Shown piece after piece: positions 42,568 to 50,029 of a DNA stretch of 50,029 nt. The stretch is from Candidatus Omnitrophota bacterium (lineage in GTDB: Bacteria > Omnitrophota > Gorgyraeia > Duberdicusellales > 4484-171), in contig QNCE01000002.1 in NCBI GenBank assembly GCA_003644405.1, positions 1 to 50,029 of the forward strand, in the 5' to 3' direction. The translations under genes and the position numbers were made by a program. The notes under the pieces are model-generated. The model saw only the letters and a program-made list of their open reading frames with translations. It had not been told where the DNA came from and ran no database searches. The number at the start of each line of letters is the position of its first letter. Within the stretch, counting starts at the first letter, position 1.

Positions 42568-42762
42568 GTGGGGAAGGTATCTTATAAAAACTACTTAGAA
42601 ACTCTAAATAAGATAAGTAAAGCTATAACCAGCGATCTCTATCTTGAAGATATTCTTAAACTCATTGTCATTAGAAAATTAAGCATGAATAGACGTTTAC
42701 CTACGAAAGATATTGCCGAAGCTATCATTGCTGCACATGAAATCAAAAAAGATAAAAATTAA
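42568..42762 (+). pseudogene. GAF-ANTAR regulator relic (internal deletion)
   Basis: A 64-residue frame starting at GTG. Residues 1-30 look like the start of a GAF sensor domain (LETLNKISKAITSDLYLEDILKLIV). Residues 33-60 look like the end of an ANTAR RNA-binding domain (RKLSMNRRLPTKDIAEAIIAAHEI). A full GAF-ANTAR protein is about 200-240 residues, so roughly 150 residues appear to be missing at an in-frame join near residue 31. Either a recent deletion relic or a shrunken protein still made; the former is more likely given the decayed sequence downstream. Confidence 0.55.
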
Positions 42763-42783
42763 AATATTAACTGTTATACTACG

Positions 42784-42926
42784 TCAAGCTAAAATTTCTT
42801 GATACTCCCTCGCCATTAAGCAGCCATAACCTCTATTTTTTCTCAACTCCCTTCCTTGTAATCTCTATATAAGCTAAATACATTTTTAGAATAATAAAAC
42901 TTTGCAAATAATACTTCTTTTAGCAT
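42784..42926 (-). pseudogene. Possible minus-strand gene relic
   Basis: On the minus strand, an ATG (42926-42924) opens a 27-codon frame ending in SLYRDYKEGS. A one-step frame change joins an overlapping frame that reads GRELRKNRGYGCLMAREY and ends at a stop (42786-42784). The composition looks protein-like, but I recognise no family and there is no ribosome site. It would be the only minus-strand coding trace in the window. Low confidence. Confidence 0.2.
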
Positions 42927-43048
42927 TTTGTTATTATAACAACAAATAAGTTTTTTTTCTGACATCTTTTCTATTTATGATAACCTCTTCTCACAACCTA
43001 AGAGGCTAAATTTAATTATAAATACATTTATTATATGAGGAGGTGGAT

Positions 43049-43134
43049 ATGAAAAAAGTTTAGTTCTGTTTCTTTTTATTATATCTGTAGGAATCTTTTT
43101 CTTCTATAAAAAGAAAAATAGCACAGATTATTAA
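43049..43134 (+). pseudogene. Frameshifted single-helix microprotein
   Basis: GAGGAGGTGG, the best ribosome site in its area, precedes an ATG whose own frame stops after four codons. One extra base in the A6 tract (43052-43057) would open a 28-residue protein: MKKSLVLF, a hydrophobic helix of about 15 residues, then a lysine-rich end and the stop at 43132-43134. Explanations: a real decay mutation, slippage on the A tract, or an assembly error. Small predicted inner-membrane peptide of unknown function. Confidence 0.45.
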
Positions 43135-43204
43135 GAAGATGTTTAGTTAATTTTTTTAGAGCTTTCTACACACTTTTGTTGACACTACCAGAGGAATAGA
43201 TCAA

Positions 43205-43233
43205 TTGACATAAATTAAAAAATATGGTATTTT
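43205..43233 (+). promoter_or_regulatory. Promoter for the hisH-sudA operon
   Basis: A perfect TTGACA (43205-43210), an ideal 17-base A/T-rich spacer and TATTTT (43228-43233, four of six consensus bases). Initiation near 43240 leaves a leader of about 29 bases before the hisH ATG, in which the TTTTGTTGATATT stretch offers only a weak ribosome site. A second TTGACA at 43179 has no matching -10 box. Confidence 0.65.
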
Positions 43234-43268
43234 AGGGAGATTTTTGAAGAATTAATTTTGTTGATATT

Positions 43269-43892
43269 ATGGTTGCAATTATTGATTATGGCTTAGGAAA
43301 TCTACAAAGTGTAAGTAAAGCCTTCCAAATAATAGATAGAGATGTCCGAATCTCTTCATCTCCCTCCTTAATAAAGAAAGCAAATATTATCGTTCTTCCT
43401 GGAGTAGGAGCGTTCTTAAAAGGTATGGAAAATTTAAAAAATACAGGTATATTAGATACTGTAATAAGAGAAATAAATAAAGGAAAACCTTTTTTAGGTA
43501 TATGCTTAGGACTTCAACTTCTTTTTACCTATAGTCAAGAGCATACCTTAGCTCCGGGAATGAATATTATTAAAGGCGAAGTAGTAAAATTTACTAATGA
43601 TTTAAAGATTCCTCATATGGGATGGAACCAAGTAGAATACACAAATAATGAATTAACTAAGAAATTATTTAAAAATATACCTCAAAAAGCATATTTTTAT
43701 TTTGTGCACTCTTACTACGTTAAACCAAAGGAAGAAGCAATCATAGTGGCTACTACTTGGTATGGAGAAATATTTCCTTCAGCAGTGGTAAAAAATAATA
43801 TTGTAGGGGTGCAATTTCATCCTGAAAAGAGCGGAGATATGGGTCTAAAGTTTCTAAAAAACTTCTTAGAAATTTACGGAAATGCTTGCTAA
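43269..43892 (+). CDS. hisH: Imidazole glycerol phosphate synthase, glutaminase subunit HisH
   Basis: Supplies ammonia from glutamine to HisF in histidine synthesis, where the complex makes imidazole glycerol phosphate and AICAR. The 207-residue class I amidotransferase has the catalytic triad C79 (GICLGLQ), H184 and E186 (QFHPEKSG), plus the start IIDYGLGNLQSV and the LPGVGAF oxyanion segment. It is the first gene after a clear promoter. No other his genes are in the window. Its end overlaps hisF by 11 bases. Confidence 0.95.
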   Translation: MVAIIDYGLGNLQSVSKAFQIIDRDVRISSSPSLIKKANIIVLPGVGAFLKGMENLKNTGILDTVIREINKGKPFLGICLGLQLLFTYSQEHTLAPGMNIIKGEVVKFTNDLKIPHMGWNQVEYTNNELTKKLFKNIPQKAYFYFVHSYYVKPKEEAIIVATTWYGEIFPSAVVKNNIVGVQFHPEKSGDMGLKFLKNFLEIYGNAC

Positions 43893-44655
43893 AAGAATTA
43901 TACCCTGTCTGGATGTTAAGGATGGTAGAGTAGTAAAAGGAGTAAACTTTAAAAACTTAAAGGACGCTGGAGATCCTGTCGAACAAGCAAAAGTTTATGC
44001 TGAAGAAGGAGCAGATGAGATAATCTTTTTAGATATTACCGCTAGCCTAGAAAAAAGGAAAACTATTCTAGATGTAGTTAAAAGAACAGCGCAGACTATA
44101 TTTATTCCTTTCACAGTAGGAGGAGGCATCCGTAACCTAGAAGATATCCGCATTTTACTAAAATCTGGCGCAGATAAAGTCTCTATGAATACCTCAGCGG
44201 TAGAGGTACCATCTCTTATAAAAGAGGGAGCTGAAGAATTTGGTAGTCAATGTATAGTGGTAGCTATAGATGCTAAGTTAATAGAAAATGAAAAAAACTT
44301 TACTAAAAAGTGGGAACTCTATACCTACGGAGGAACCAAGCCCACAGGAATAGATGCTATAGAATGGGCAAAAAAAGCAGAATCTTTAGGCGCAGGCGAA
44401 ATTCTTCTCACGAGTATGGATAAAGATGGAACAAAAGATGGTTATGATTTAGAACTTACTAAAGCAGTATCGGAAGCGGTAAATATTCCTGTTATTGCTT
44501 CAGGAGGTGCGGGTAATTTAGAGCACCTGTATCAAGCTTTTACTGTAGGAAAAGCAGATGCTGTATTAGCAGCTTCAATATTTCATTATGGGGAGTACTC
44601 TGTTAGAGAGGCTAAAACTTATCTGAAAGAGAGAGGAATACCTGTAAGATTGTAA
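43882..44655 (+). CDS. hisF: Imidazole glycerol phosphate synthase, cyclase subunit HisF
   Basis: A TIM-barrel partner of HisH. The 257-residue protein keeps both catalytic aspartates, D11 (IPCLDVKDGRVVKG) and D130 (VVAIDAK). It also has FTVGGGIR, GADKVSMNTSA and the C-terminal IASGGAGN phosphate-binding loops. These match true HisF rather than the HisF-like partners of nonulosonate or bacillosamine pathways, though that alternative rests only on motifs. The product AICAR feeds purine synthesis, which fits the next gene, purF. Confidence 0.95.
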   Translation: MLAKRIIPCLDVKDGRVVKGVNFKNLKDAGDPVEQAKVYAEEGADEIIFLDITASLEKRKTILDVVKRTAQTIFIPFTVGGGIRNLEDIRILLKSGADKVSMNTSAVEVPSLIKEGAEEFGSQCIVVAIDAKLIENEKNFTKKWELYTYGGTKPTGIDAIEWAKKAESLGAGEILLTSMDKDGTKDGYDLELTKAVSEAVNIPVIASGGAGNLEHLYQAFTVGKADAVLAASIFHYGEYSVREAKTYLKERGIPVRL

Positions 44656-44659
44656 TAAG

Positions 44660-46033
44660 ATGTGTGGAGTATTTGGAATATTTGGTCATAAAGAAGCAGC
44701 AAAACTAACCTATTTAGGGTTATATGCTCTCCAGCATAGAGGAGAGGAAAGCGCAGGAATTGCTGCATTTGATGGCAAAAGGCTGAATTATCAAAAAGGA
44801 ATGGGTTTAGTAAGTGAGGTTTTTAGTGAAGAAAGAATAAAAAAACTAAAAGGTTATATAGCAGTAGGACATAACCGCTACTCTACCACTGGATCCAGCA
44901 TTGCCGAAAATATCCAACCAATTCTAGTAAATCATAAAAAAACACCAGTAGTTGTTGCCCATAACGGGAATTTTACTAATACTTATGAGTTATATTCTCA
45001 ATTAGAAAAAGAAGGAGCTATCTTTCATACCACGATGGACTCAGAAATTATCATTCATCTTCTAGCAAGAGCCCAGAAGGATAACTTTAAAGATAGTCTC
45101 CTTTACGCTCTAAACAAAATAGAAGGAGCCTACTCCTTAGCTATGATTATTGGTAATAATCTTATTGCTGCTAGAGATCCCTGGGGGTTTAGACCTTTGT
45201 GTATTGGGAAGTTAAATGATGCCTATGTAGTAACTAGTGAAACCTGCGCTTTGGACTTAATCGGGGGCAATTATTTAAGAGATGTAGAGCCAGGGGAACT
45301 CATAATAATCAATAGTAAAGGAATGGAATCTATAAGATTTAAAACAGCTTACAGAAAAGCTATGTGTATTTTTGAATATATATATTTTGCTCGTCCTGAT
45401 TCCAACATTTTTAACTACAACGTATATTTAGTAAGAAAACAGCTTGGGAGACAGTTAGCTAAAGAATATCCCTTAATATGTGATTTTGTTATGCCTATCC
45501 CTGACTCGGGCAGTTATGCTGCTTTAGGTTTCTCTGAAGAAGCAAAAATACCTTACCAGTTAGGAATGATTAGAAATCATTACATAGGCAGAACTTTTAT
45601 ACAACCTTCTCAATTAGTAAGGGATTTTAGAGTAAAAGTCAAACTAAATCCTATAAAGGACGTACTTAAAGATAAAAAAGTAGGTGTAATTGAGGATTCT
45701 ATAGTAAGAGGAACAACAAGTAAGATAAGGGTGAAAACATTAAGAGAGGCGGGAGTAAAAGAGGTACACATGAGAGTAAGTTGTCCTCCTCTTAGATTTC
45801 CTTGTTTCTACGGAATTGATTTCCCTACTAAAAGGGAGCTTATTGCTGCCTCACGGAGCATAGAAGAAATTAAAAACTTTATTGGTTTAGATAGTCTAGG
45901 TTACTTAAGTTTGGAGGGGATGCTTAAGAGTATGCCTCATCCTCCTCAGGATTTTTGTACCGCTTGTTTTACAGGAAATTATCCCATAAAGCCATCTAAA
46001 AAAATGTCAAAAAGTATACTGGAGAGAAGGTAG
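44660..46033 (+). CDS. purF: Amidophosphoribosyltransferase PurF, iron-sulphur type
   Basis: The first committed step of purine synthesis: PRPP + glutamine to phosphoribosylamine. The 457-residue enzyme starts MCGVFGIFGH, so the nucleophile is C2 with almost no propeptide. The glutaminase domain has LQHRGEESAG and GHNRYSTTG. The phosphoribosyl domain has the PRPP loop VIEDSIVRGTTS. Cysteines 236, 382, 433 and 436 correspond to the [4Fe-4S] ligands of the Bacillus enzyme, suggesting oxygen-sensitive regulation. It follows hisF by 4 bases; pyrG follows immediately. Confidence 0.96.
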   Translation: MCGVFGIFGHKEAAKLTYLGLYALQHRGEESAGIAAFDGKRLNYQKGMGLVSEVFSEERIKKLKGYIAVGHNRYSTTGSSIAENIQPILVNHKKTPVVVAHNGNFTNTYELYSQLEKEGAIFHTTMDSEIIIHLLARAQKDNFKDSLLYALNKIEGAYSLAMIIGNNLIAARDPWGFRPLCIGKLNDAYVVTSETCALDLIGGNYLRDVEPGELIIINSKGMESIRFKTAYRKAMCIFEYIYFARPDSNIFNYNVYLVRKQLGRQLAKEYPLICDFVMPIPDSGSYAALGFSEEAKIPYQLGMIRNHYIGRTFIQPSQLVRDFRVKVKLNPIKDVLKDKKVGVIEDSIVRGTTSKIRVKTLREAGVKEVHMRVSCPPLRFPCFYGIDFPTKRELIAASRSIEEIKNFIGLDSLGYLSLEGMLKSMPHPPQDFCTACFTGNYPIKPSKKMSKSILERR

Positions 46034-47644
46034 ATGCCTACTAAGTATATATTTATAACTGGAGGAGTAATTTCTAGTTTAGGAAAAGGTATTGCCTCTG
46101 CTTCTATAGGTAAGCTTTTGGAAGCTAGAGGCTTAAAAATAACCATAATAAAATGCGATCCCTATATAAATGTAGATGCAGGAACAATGAATCCCTATCA
46201 ACATGGAGAAGTTTATGTAACCGAAGATGGAGCAGAAACAGATTTAGATTTAGGACATTACGAAAGATTCACTAACGCTTATATAACTAAAGATAACAAC
46301 ATAACTACAGGAAAAATCTATAACTCTGTGATTACTAAAGAACGAAGAGGGGATTACTTAGGAAAAACTGTGCAAGTTATCCCTCATATTACCGATGAAA
46401 TAAAAGAAAATATCAAAAAGGTCTCTCAAGGAAAAAATTTAGATGTAGTGATTGTAGAAATTGGTGGCACGGTAGGAGATATAGAAAGCCTTCCTTTCTT
46501 AGAGGCTATAAGACAGATGGGGTTAGAATTAGGAAGTAAAAATGCAATCTATATTCACCTTACGTTAGTTCCCTTTATAAAAAGCGCTCAGGAGTTAAAG
46601 ACAAAACCTACCCAACACAGTGTGGGAACTCTTCGAGAAATAGGAATACAGCCAGACATCCTTTTATGTAGATGTGATCGCCCCCTGCCTAAAGGAGTAA
46701 AAGAAAAAATAGCCCTATTCTGTAATGTAAAGCCAGAAGCAGTAATCCCTGCGTTAGATGTAGAAACTATCTACGAGATTCCCCTTATCTATAAAAAAGA
46801 AGGTTTAGATAAACTAATCATAGATATGCTGGAACTCCGATATAAAAAGGGAGATTTGAAAGAGTGGAGGAAAGTAGTTAGAAATTTAAAAATGCCTAAA
46901 TACTTCACAAGAATTGCGGTAGTAGGAAAATATATAACTCTTCAAGATGCTTATAAATCAATATACGAAGCTTTAATCCATGGAGGAATTACTCACAATG
47001 CAAAAGTAGAAATAGAGAAAGTAGATTCAGAAGAATTACTCAAAAAAGAACCACAAACTTATTTGAAGAATGTAAAAGGAATTCTTGTCCCTGGAGGATT
47101 TGGTTATAGAGGAATAGAAGGGAAAATAAAAGCTATCGAGTATGCTCGTACTAGAAAAATCCCTTTTCTGGGAATATGCTTGGGAATGCAAACAGCAGTT
47201 ATTGAATTTGCTCGTAATGTCTGTGGACTTAAGAAAGCTAATTCTACAGAATTTGATAAAGATACTCCTCATCCAGTAATAAGTCTCTTAGAAGAACAAA
47301 GAAAAATAAAATTCAAGGGAGGGACGATGCGTTTAGGAGCTTATCTCTGCACACTTAAAAAAGGCACAAAGGCTCACTTAGCTTACGGCAAAAAGAATAA
47401 AGTATGGGAAAGACATCGTCACCGCTATGAGTTTAACAATAGATATAGGAAAATTATGGAGAAATACGGATTAGCAATATCTGGAATTAATCCAGAAAAA
47501 AATTTGGTAGAAATTATTGAATTGAAAAACCATCCTTTCTTTGTTGCCTGTCAATTTCACCCTGAATTTAAGTCCAAACCAAACAAAGCCCATCCTTTAT
47601 TCTCTGCTTTCATAGAAGCATCCTTAAAAAAACAATTACCATGA
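46034..47644 (+). CDS. pyrG: CTP synthase
   Basis: Makes CTP from UTP, ATP and glutamine. The 536-residue protein has an N-terminal synthetase domain starting YIFITGGVISSLGKGI, with KCDPYINVDAGTMNPYQHGE and EIGGTVGDIES. It also has a C-terminal class I glutaminase domain with C382 (GICLGMQTA), H509 and E511 (QFHPEFKS). The length is typical. Directly follows purF, so two nucleotide-pathway amidotransferases are co-expressed. Its stop overlaps the next gene by ATGA. Confidence 0.97.
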   Translation: MPTKYIFITGGVISSLGKGIASASIGKLLEARGLKITIIKCDPYINVDAGTMNPYQHGEVYVTEDGAETDLDLGHYERFTNAYITKDNNITTGKIYNSVITKERRGDYLGKTVQVIPHITDEIKENIKKVSQGKNLDVVIVEIGGTVGDIESLPFLEAIRQMGLELGSKNAIYIHLTLVPFIKSAQELKTKPTQHSVGTLREIGIQPDILLCRCDRPLPKGVKEKIALFCNVKPEAVIPALDVETIYEIPLIYKKEGLDKLIIDMLELRYKKGDLKEWRKVVRNLKMPKYFTRIAVVGKYITLQDAYKSIYEALIHGGITHNAKVEIEKVDSEELLKKEPQTYLKNVKGILVPGGFGYRGIEGKIKAIEYARTRKIPFLGICLGMQTAVIEFARNVCGLKKANSTEFDKDTPHPVISLLEEQRKIKFKGGTMRLGAYLCTLKKGTKAHLAYGKKNKVWERHRHRYEFNNRYRKIMEKYGLAISGINPEKNLVEIIELKNHPFFVACQFHPEFKSKPNKAHPLFSAFIEASLKKQLP

Positions 47645-48468
47645 AAATTATAAATAAAAGAGTATTAGCAAAGGTAGGCAAACTAAGAATTGTAGAATTA
47701 GAAATCGTCTCTTTTATAGCTAACAAGGTAAAACCTGGTCAATTCATAGTGGTAATGGTAAATGAAAAAGGAGAAAGAATACCTCTCACAGTAGCTAAAA
47801 AAGATTTAAAAAGAAAACGTATTACTGTTATCTTCCAAGAAGTAGGATTTACTACCAAACTCCTAGGAAATTTAAAGAAAGGGGAAACTCTATATGCTTT
47901 ACTTGGTCCTTTAGGTAATCCTACAGAGATTAGACACTTTGGAAGAGTAATCTTAATAGGTGGAGGAGTGGGAACAGTAGAAATGTACCCCATAGCCGAA
48001 GCTCTAAAAAAAGAGGGCAACCATATTACTACCTTAATAGGCGCAAAAACAAAAGAATTGCTAGTGCTAAAAGAAGAATTTAGAAAAATATCTGATAAAA
48101 TTACTTTCGTTACCCAAGATGGTTCTTATGGAAAAAAAGGTATGGTCACCACTATATTAGAAAATTTATTAAAGAAAAATTACTATGACTTTGCTTACAC
48201 TGTGGGACCTGTGCCTATGATGAAAAAAGTTGCTTACATAACAAAGAAATTCTCCTTAAGAACAGTGGCCTCTTTAACGACTCTTATGGTTGATGCTACG
48301 GGAATGTGCGGAGTATGTAGAGTTAGTGTAGGTAACAAAACTAAATTTAGTTGCATAGAAGGTCCTGAATTCGATGCTCATCTTATCAACTGGGAGGAAT
48401 TAGAGAATAAACTTAAAATGTACAGAAAGAAAGAAAAATATATATGTAAACTTCATAAGTTATGCTGA
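47641..48468 (+). CDS. NfnA/SudB-like flavoprotein (ferredoxin-NADP reductase subunit)
   Basis: A 275-residue FNR-family subunit with a flavin-binding barrel (about 10-95) and a nucleotide-binding fold beginning VILIGGGVGTVEMYP. A C-terminal cysteine motif, TGMCGVCRVSVGNKTKFSC, holds a [2Fe-2S] cluster. In NfnAB this subunit binds NADH and joins the GltD-like partner for electron bifurcation between NADH, ferredoxin and NADP. Also annotated as sulphide dehydrogenase beta. The next gene encodes the matching partner and overlaps by 7 bases. Confidence 0.9.
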   Translation: MKIINKRVLAKVGKLRIVELEIVSFIANKVKPGQFIVVMVNEKGERIPLTVAKKDLKRKRITVIFQEVGFTTKLLGNLKKGETLYALLGPLGNPTEIRHFGRVILIGGGVGTVEMYPIAEALKKEGNHITTLIGAKTKELLVLKEEFRKISDKITFVTQDGSYGKKGMVTTILENLLKKNYYDFAYTVGPVPMMKKVAYITKKFSLRTVASLTTLMVDATGMCGVCRVSVGNKTKFSCIEGPEFDAHLINWEELENKLKMYRKKEKYICKLHKLC

Positions 48469-49880
48469 AAGAAGCTATAAAAGCAAAAGAGCTAAATCCT
48501 CTCCAAAGAGTTAACAGCTTCCAGGAGGTAGTATTAGGATATACTCCTCAAGAAGCAGTGAAGGAAGCAAAAAGATGTTTACAATGCAAAAACCCAACTT
48601 GTATTGAAGGATGTCCCATAAAGATAGATATTAAAAAATTCATCTATCATGTTGCCCAGGGAGACTTTAGGAGTGCATACTCTATTATTAGAGATAAAAA
48701 TGACTTTCCCTCCATATGTGGAAGGGTATGTCCAGCGGAGTATCAATGTAGAAAATCGTGTGTACTTACACCAAAAGATGCTCCTTTTGCCTCACCTTCG
48801 GCTATAAATATCCACCTTTTAGAAAGATTTATAGGAGATTACGGTATCAAAAATAAACTTAACTTAAAGCACAATTCTTCTCGCAAACTTTGGCCTTCTA
48901 AGAAAGTAGCAATAATCGGGTCAGGTCCTGCTGGACTTACCTGTGCAAGCACGTTAGCACACTACGGAGTAAAAGTGAGCGTATTTGAATCCTTACATAA
49001 AATAGGAGGTGTTCTTCAATATGGCATCCCTTCTTTTAGACTTCCTAAGGATGTTATTGAGAAAGAGTTAAATAACTTAAAAAGAATGGGAATAAAATTT
49101 ATAACTAATTATTTAGTAGGAAAGACCATTACTTTAGAGGAATTATTCGAAAAAGACTTTTCTGCTGTGTTTGTCGCCACTGGCGCAGGTACACCTTCTT
49201 TTTTAAATATACCAGGAGAAAATCTATGTAACATTTATTCAGCTAACGAATTTTTAACTAGGGTTAACCTTATGGGTGCCCACTATTTTCCTAACTTTCA
49301 TACTCCTGTTAATATCGGAAGAAAAGTTGTTGTTATCGGTGGAGGCAATACTGCTTTGGATGCTGCTCGTTGTGCCCTTAGAATTCAAAAGATGAAAGGG
49401 CAGAAACCAAATGTCACGATTATATATAGACGAACAGAGAAAGAAATGCCTGCAAGAAGAATAGAGTACTTCCATGCCCAAGAAGAAGGAATAAAATTTC
49501 AATTTTTAACTCAACCTATTAAATTTATAGGAAATAAAAGAGGATATGTCAAGGAAGTAGAATGCCTAAAGTGCAAATTAGGCCCCAAAGATGACCAAGG
49601 AAGAGCTAAACCTATTCTATTAGAAAATTCTAACTTCAAGATTAAATGTGATTTAGTAATTATAGCTATTGGATTTAAACCTAATAAAACATTTCTACAG
49701 GCTACACCTTCAATTAAGCTGAACAAAAAAGGCTATATTGTTGTAGACCCATCAACGTTACAAACCTCCCTTAAAGGAGTTTATGCTGGAGGAGATATTG
49801 TAAAAGGAGAAGGAACGGTAATTGAAGCAATGGGAATGGGAAAGAAGGCCTCTCAGGCTATCCTATCCTACATTTCCTAA
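48462..49880 (+). CDS. NfnB/SudA-like, GltD-type flavoprotein
   Basis: The 472-residue partner of the preceding FNR subunit. The N-terminal domain has two [4Fe-4S] sites (RCLQCKNPTCIEGCP and CGRVCPAEYQCRKSC), then FAD-binding VAIIGSGPAGLTCAS and NADPH-binding VVVIGGGNTALDAARCA folds, ending with GVYAGGDIVKGEGTVIEAMG. This composition fits NfnB, SudA and the small glutamate synthase subunit. The adjacent NfnA-type gene favours Nfn, which interconverts NADPH with NADH and ferredoxin. No gltB-type large subunit is visible. The 107-bp repeat begins 3 bases after its stop. Confidence 0.9.
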   Translation: MLKEAIKAKELNPLQRVNSFQEVVLGYTPQEAVKEAKRCLQCKNPTCIEGCPIKIDIKKFIYHVAQGDFRSAYSIIRDKNDFPSICGRVCPAEYQCRKSCVLTPKDAPFASPSAINIHLLERFIGDYGIKNKLNLKHNSSRKLWPSKKVAIIGSGPAGLTCASTLAHYGVKVSVFESLHKIGGVLQYGIPSFRLPKDVIEKELNNLKRMGIKFITNYLVGKTITLEELFEKDFSAVFVATGAGTPSFLNIPGENLCNIYSANEFLTRVNLMGAHYFPNFHTPVNIGRKVVVIGGGNTALDAARCALRIQKMKGQKPNVTIIYRRTEKEMPARRIEYFHAQEEGIKFQFLTQPIKFIGNKRGYVKEVECLKCKLGPKDDQGRAKPILLENSNFKIKCDLVIIAIGFKPNKTFLQATPSIKLNKKGYIVVDPSTLQTSLKGVYAGGDIVKGEGTVIEAMGMGKKASQAILSYIS

Positions 49881-49883
49881 AAT

Positions 49884-49990
49884 AGGTAGCATCCAGTTAA
49901 CTGCTGCTATTTTTATCCTAACCCTCTATAATGTAAAAAGTTGTGAAAAATAAGAAAGGCAGCCTATCTTAAAAAGAGGTTAGGATGGAT
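49884..49990 (+). repeat. 107-bp repeat, copy 2
   Basis: Matches copy 1 (36667-36773) at 104 of 107 positions; the differences are an A/G in the CCAAT/CCAGT segment and A/G plus G/A in the TTGTAAAAGATAAG/TTGTGAAAAATAAG segment. Again it starts right behind a stop codon (sudA). The last 39 bases of the window diverge from copy 1, and the ATG in the equivalent place reads only MDKKKL before a stop, so a different or decayed cargo follows beyond the window. Confidence 0.75.
49915..49986 (+). promoter_or_regulatory. Conserved stem in repeat copy 2
   Basis: The same arms as in copy 1 (49915-49927 with 49975-49986) are fully retained, including the AGAGG segment and the TATAAT (49927-49932). None of the three substitutions between copies falls in this stem, while one breaks the inner AAGATA/TATCTT pairing. 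Stem conservation suggests that the outer helix matters more than the inner one, but three substitutions are few. Confidence 0.4.
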
Positions 49991-50029
49991 AAAAAGAAAT
50001 TGTAAGGAGCATAATAAGCGAAAGAACGG

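Larger units (their letters stand above)
42763..43268. other. 506-bp AT-rich non-coding or decayed interval
   Basis: Between the GAF-ANTAR relic and hisH there is no intact gene. It holds a possible minus-strand gene relic (42784-42926), a short weak stem (CCTCTT with AAGAGG, about 42985-43010), a frameshifted microprotein with a strong ribosome site (43049-43134) and the hisH promoter (43205-43233). Codon-like order is absent elsewhere. It looks like a gene graveyard separating two operons. Confidence 0.6.

Noticed and set aside
43269..44655. HisH/HisF homologues of a nonulosonate or bacillosamine amidotransfer system
   Set aside because: Both HisF catalytic aspartates and the HisH triad are in the canonical positions, and no sialic-acid-type genes are nearby.
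48462..49880. Glutamate synthase small subunit (gltD)
   Set aside because: Not excluded, but the overlapping upstream FNR-type subunit with a [2Fe-2S] motif fits NfnAB/SudAB better, and there is no gltB.
1..50029. CRISPR array, prophage, restriction or other defence system, rRNA or tRNA genes
   Set aside because: No regularly spaced direct repeats, no cas, phage or defence-type proteins, and no convincing structural RNA were seen on either strand.

Overview
The window is AT-rich bacterial DNA in which every convincing gene lies on the + strand. It starts just upstream of secE and runs through an almost unbroken universal transcription/translation supercluster (secE-nusG-rplKAJL-rpoBC-rpsLG-fusA-tuf, then the S10-spc-alpha block to rplQ, about 146-29404). 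The sequence does not fix the organism. RpoB carries the charged coiled-coil insert known from many Gracilicutes, and an LpxL-type acyltransferase (39953-40795) points to a diderm, lipid-A-making cell. PilT and HD-GYP genes and an NfnAB pair suggest an anaerobic or fermentative lifestyle. Together with the low GC and the intergenic palindromes, this looks most like an uncultivated diderm candidate phylum such as Omnitrophota or Aerophobota; that placement is inference only.

Region 1 (1-29404): transcription, ribosome and secretion genes, mostly with ATGA/TAATG overlaps or very short spacers. The only sizeable gap, between rpsG and fusA, holds nested palindromes. L30 (rpmD) is missing from its usual place between rpsE and rplO. 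L36, S14, S4 and adenylate kinase are all of the cysteine (zinc) type, L24 has an extra CxxC...CxxC tail, and EF-Tu has a four-cysteine insert.

Region 2 (29418-36657): continues without a visible break into central metabolism: an aspartate aminotransferase, an IPMI/aconitase-family large subunit, PilT, the matching small subunit, a probable NADP isocitrate dehydrogenase, malate dehydrogenase and dihydrolipoamide dehydrogenase. This could join oxaloacetate/aspartate, citrate/isocitrate and 2-oxoglutarate chemistry, with a twitching-motility ATPase wedged between the two hydratase subunits.

Region 3 (36658-43268): begins with a truncated, frameshifted transposase remnant behind a 107-bp repeat. 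A response regulator-HD-GYP pair with its own promoter follows, then envelope genes (GT28 glycolipid glycosyltransferase, LpxL-like acyltransferase, GT2 glycosyltransferase), a protein-repair methyltransferase and a small-molecule exporter-like membrane protein. It ends in a decayed zone containing a GAF-ANTAR relic, a possible minus-strand relic and a frameshifted microprotein.

Region 4 (43269-50029): a promoter followed by hisH-hisF-purF-pyrG, three of them glutamine amidotransferases, then an NfnAB/SudBA flavoprotein pair. It ends in a second copy of the 107-bp repeat (104/107 identical), whose downstream sequence differs from copy 1. I found no CRISPR array, tRNA, rRNA or defence system. 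The most novel-looking features are the duplicated 107-bp leader with a potential Shine-Dalgarno-masking stem, the GAF-ANTAR deletion relic and the pilT-interrupted hydratase operon.
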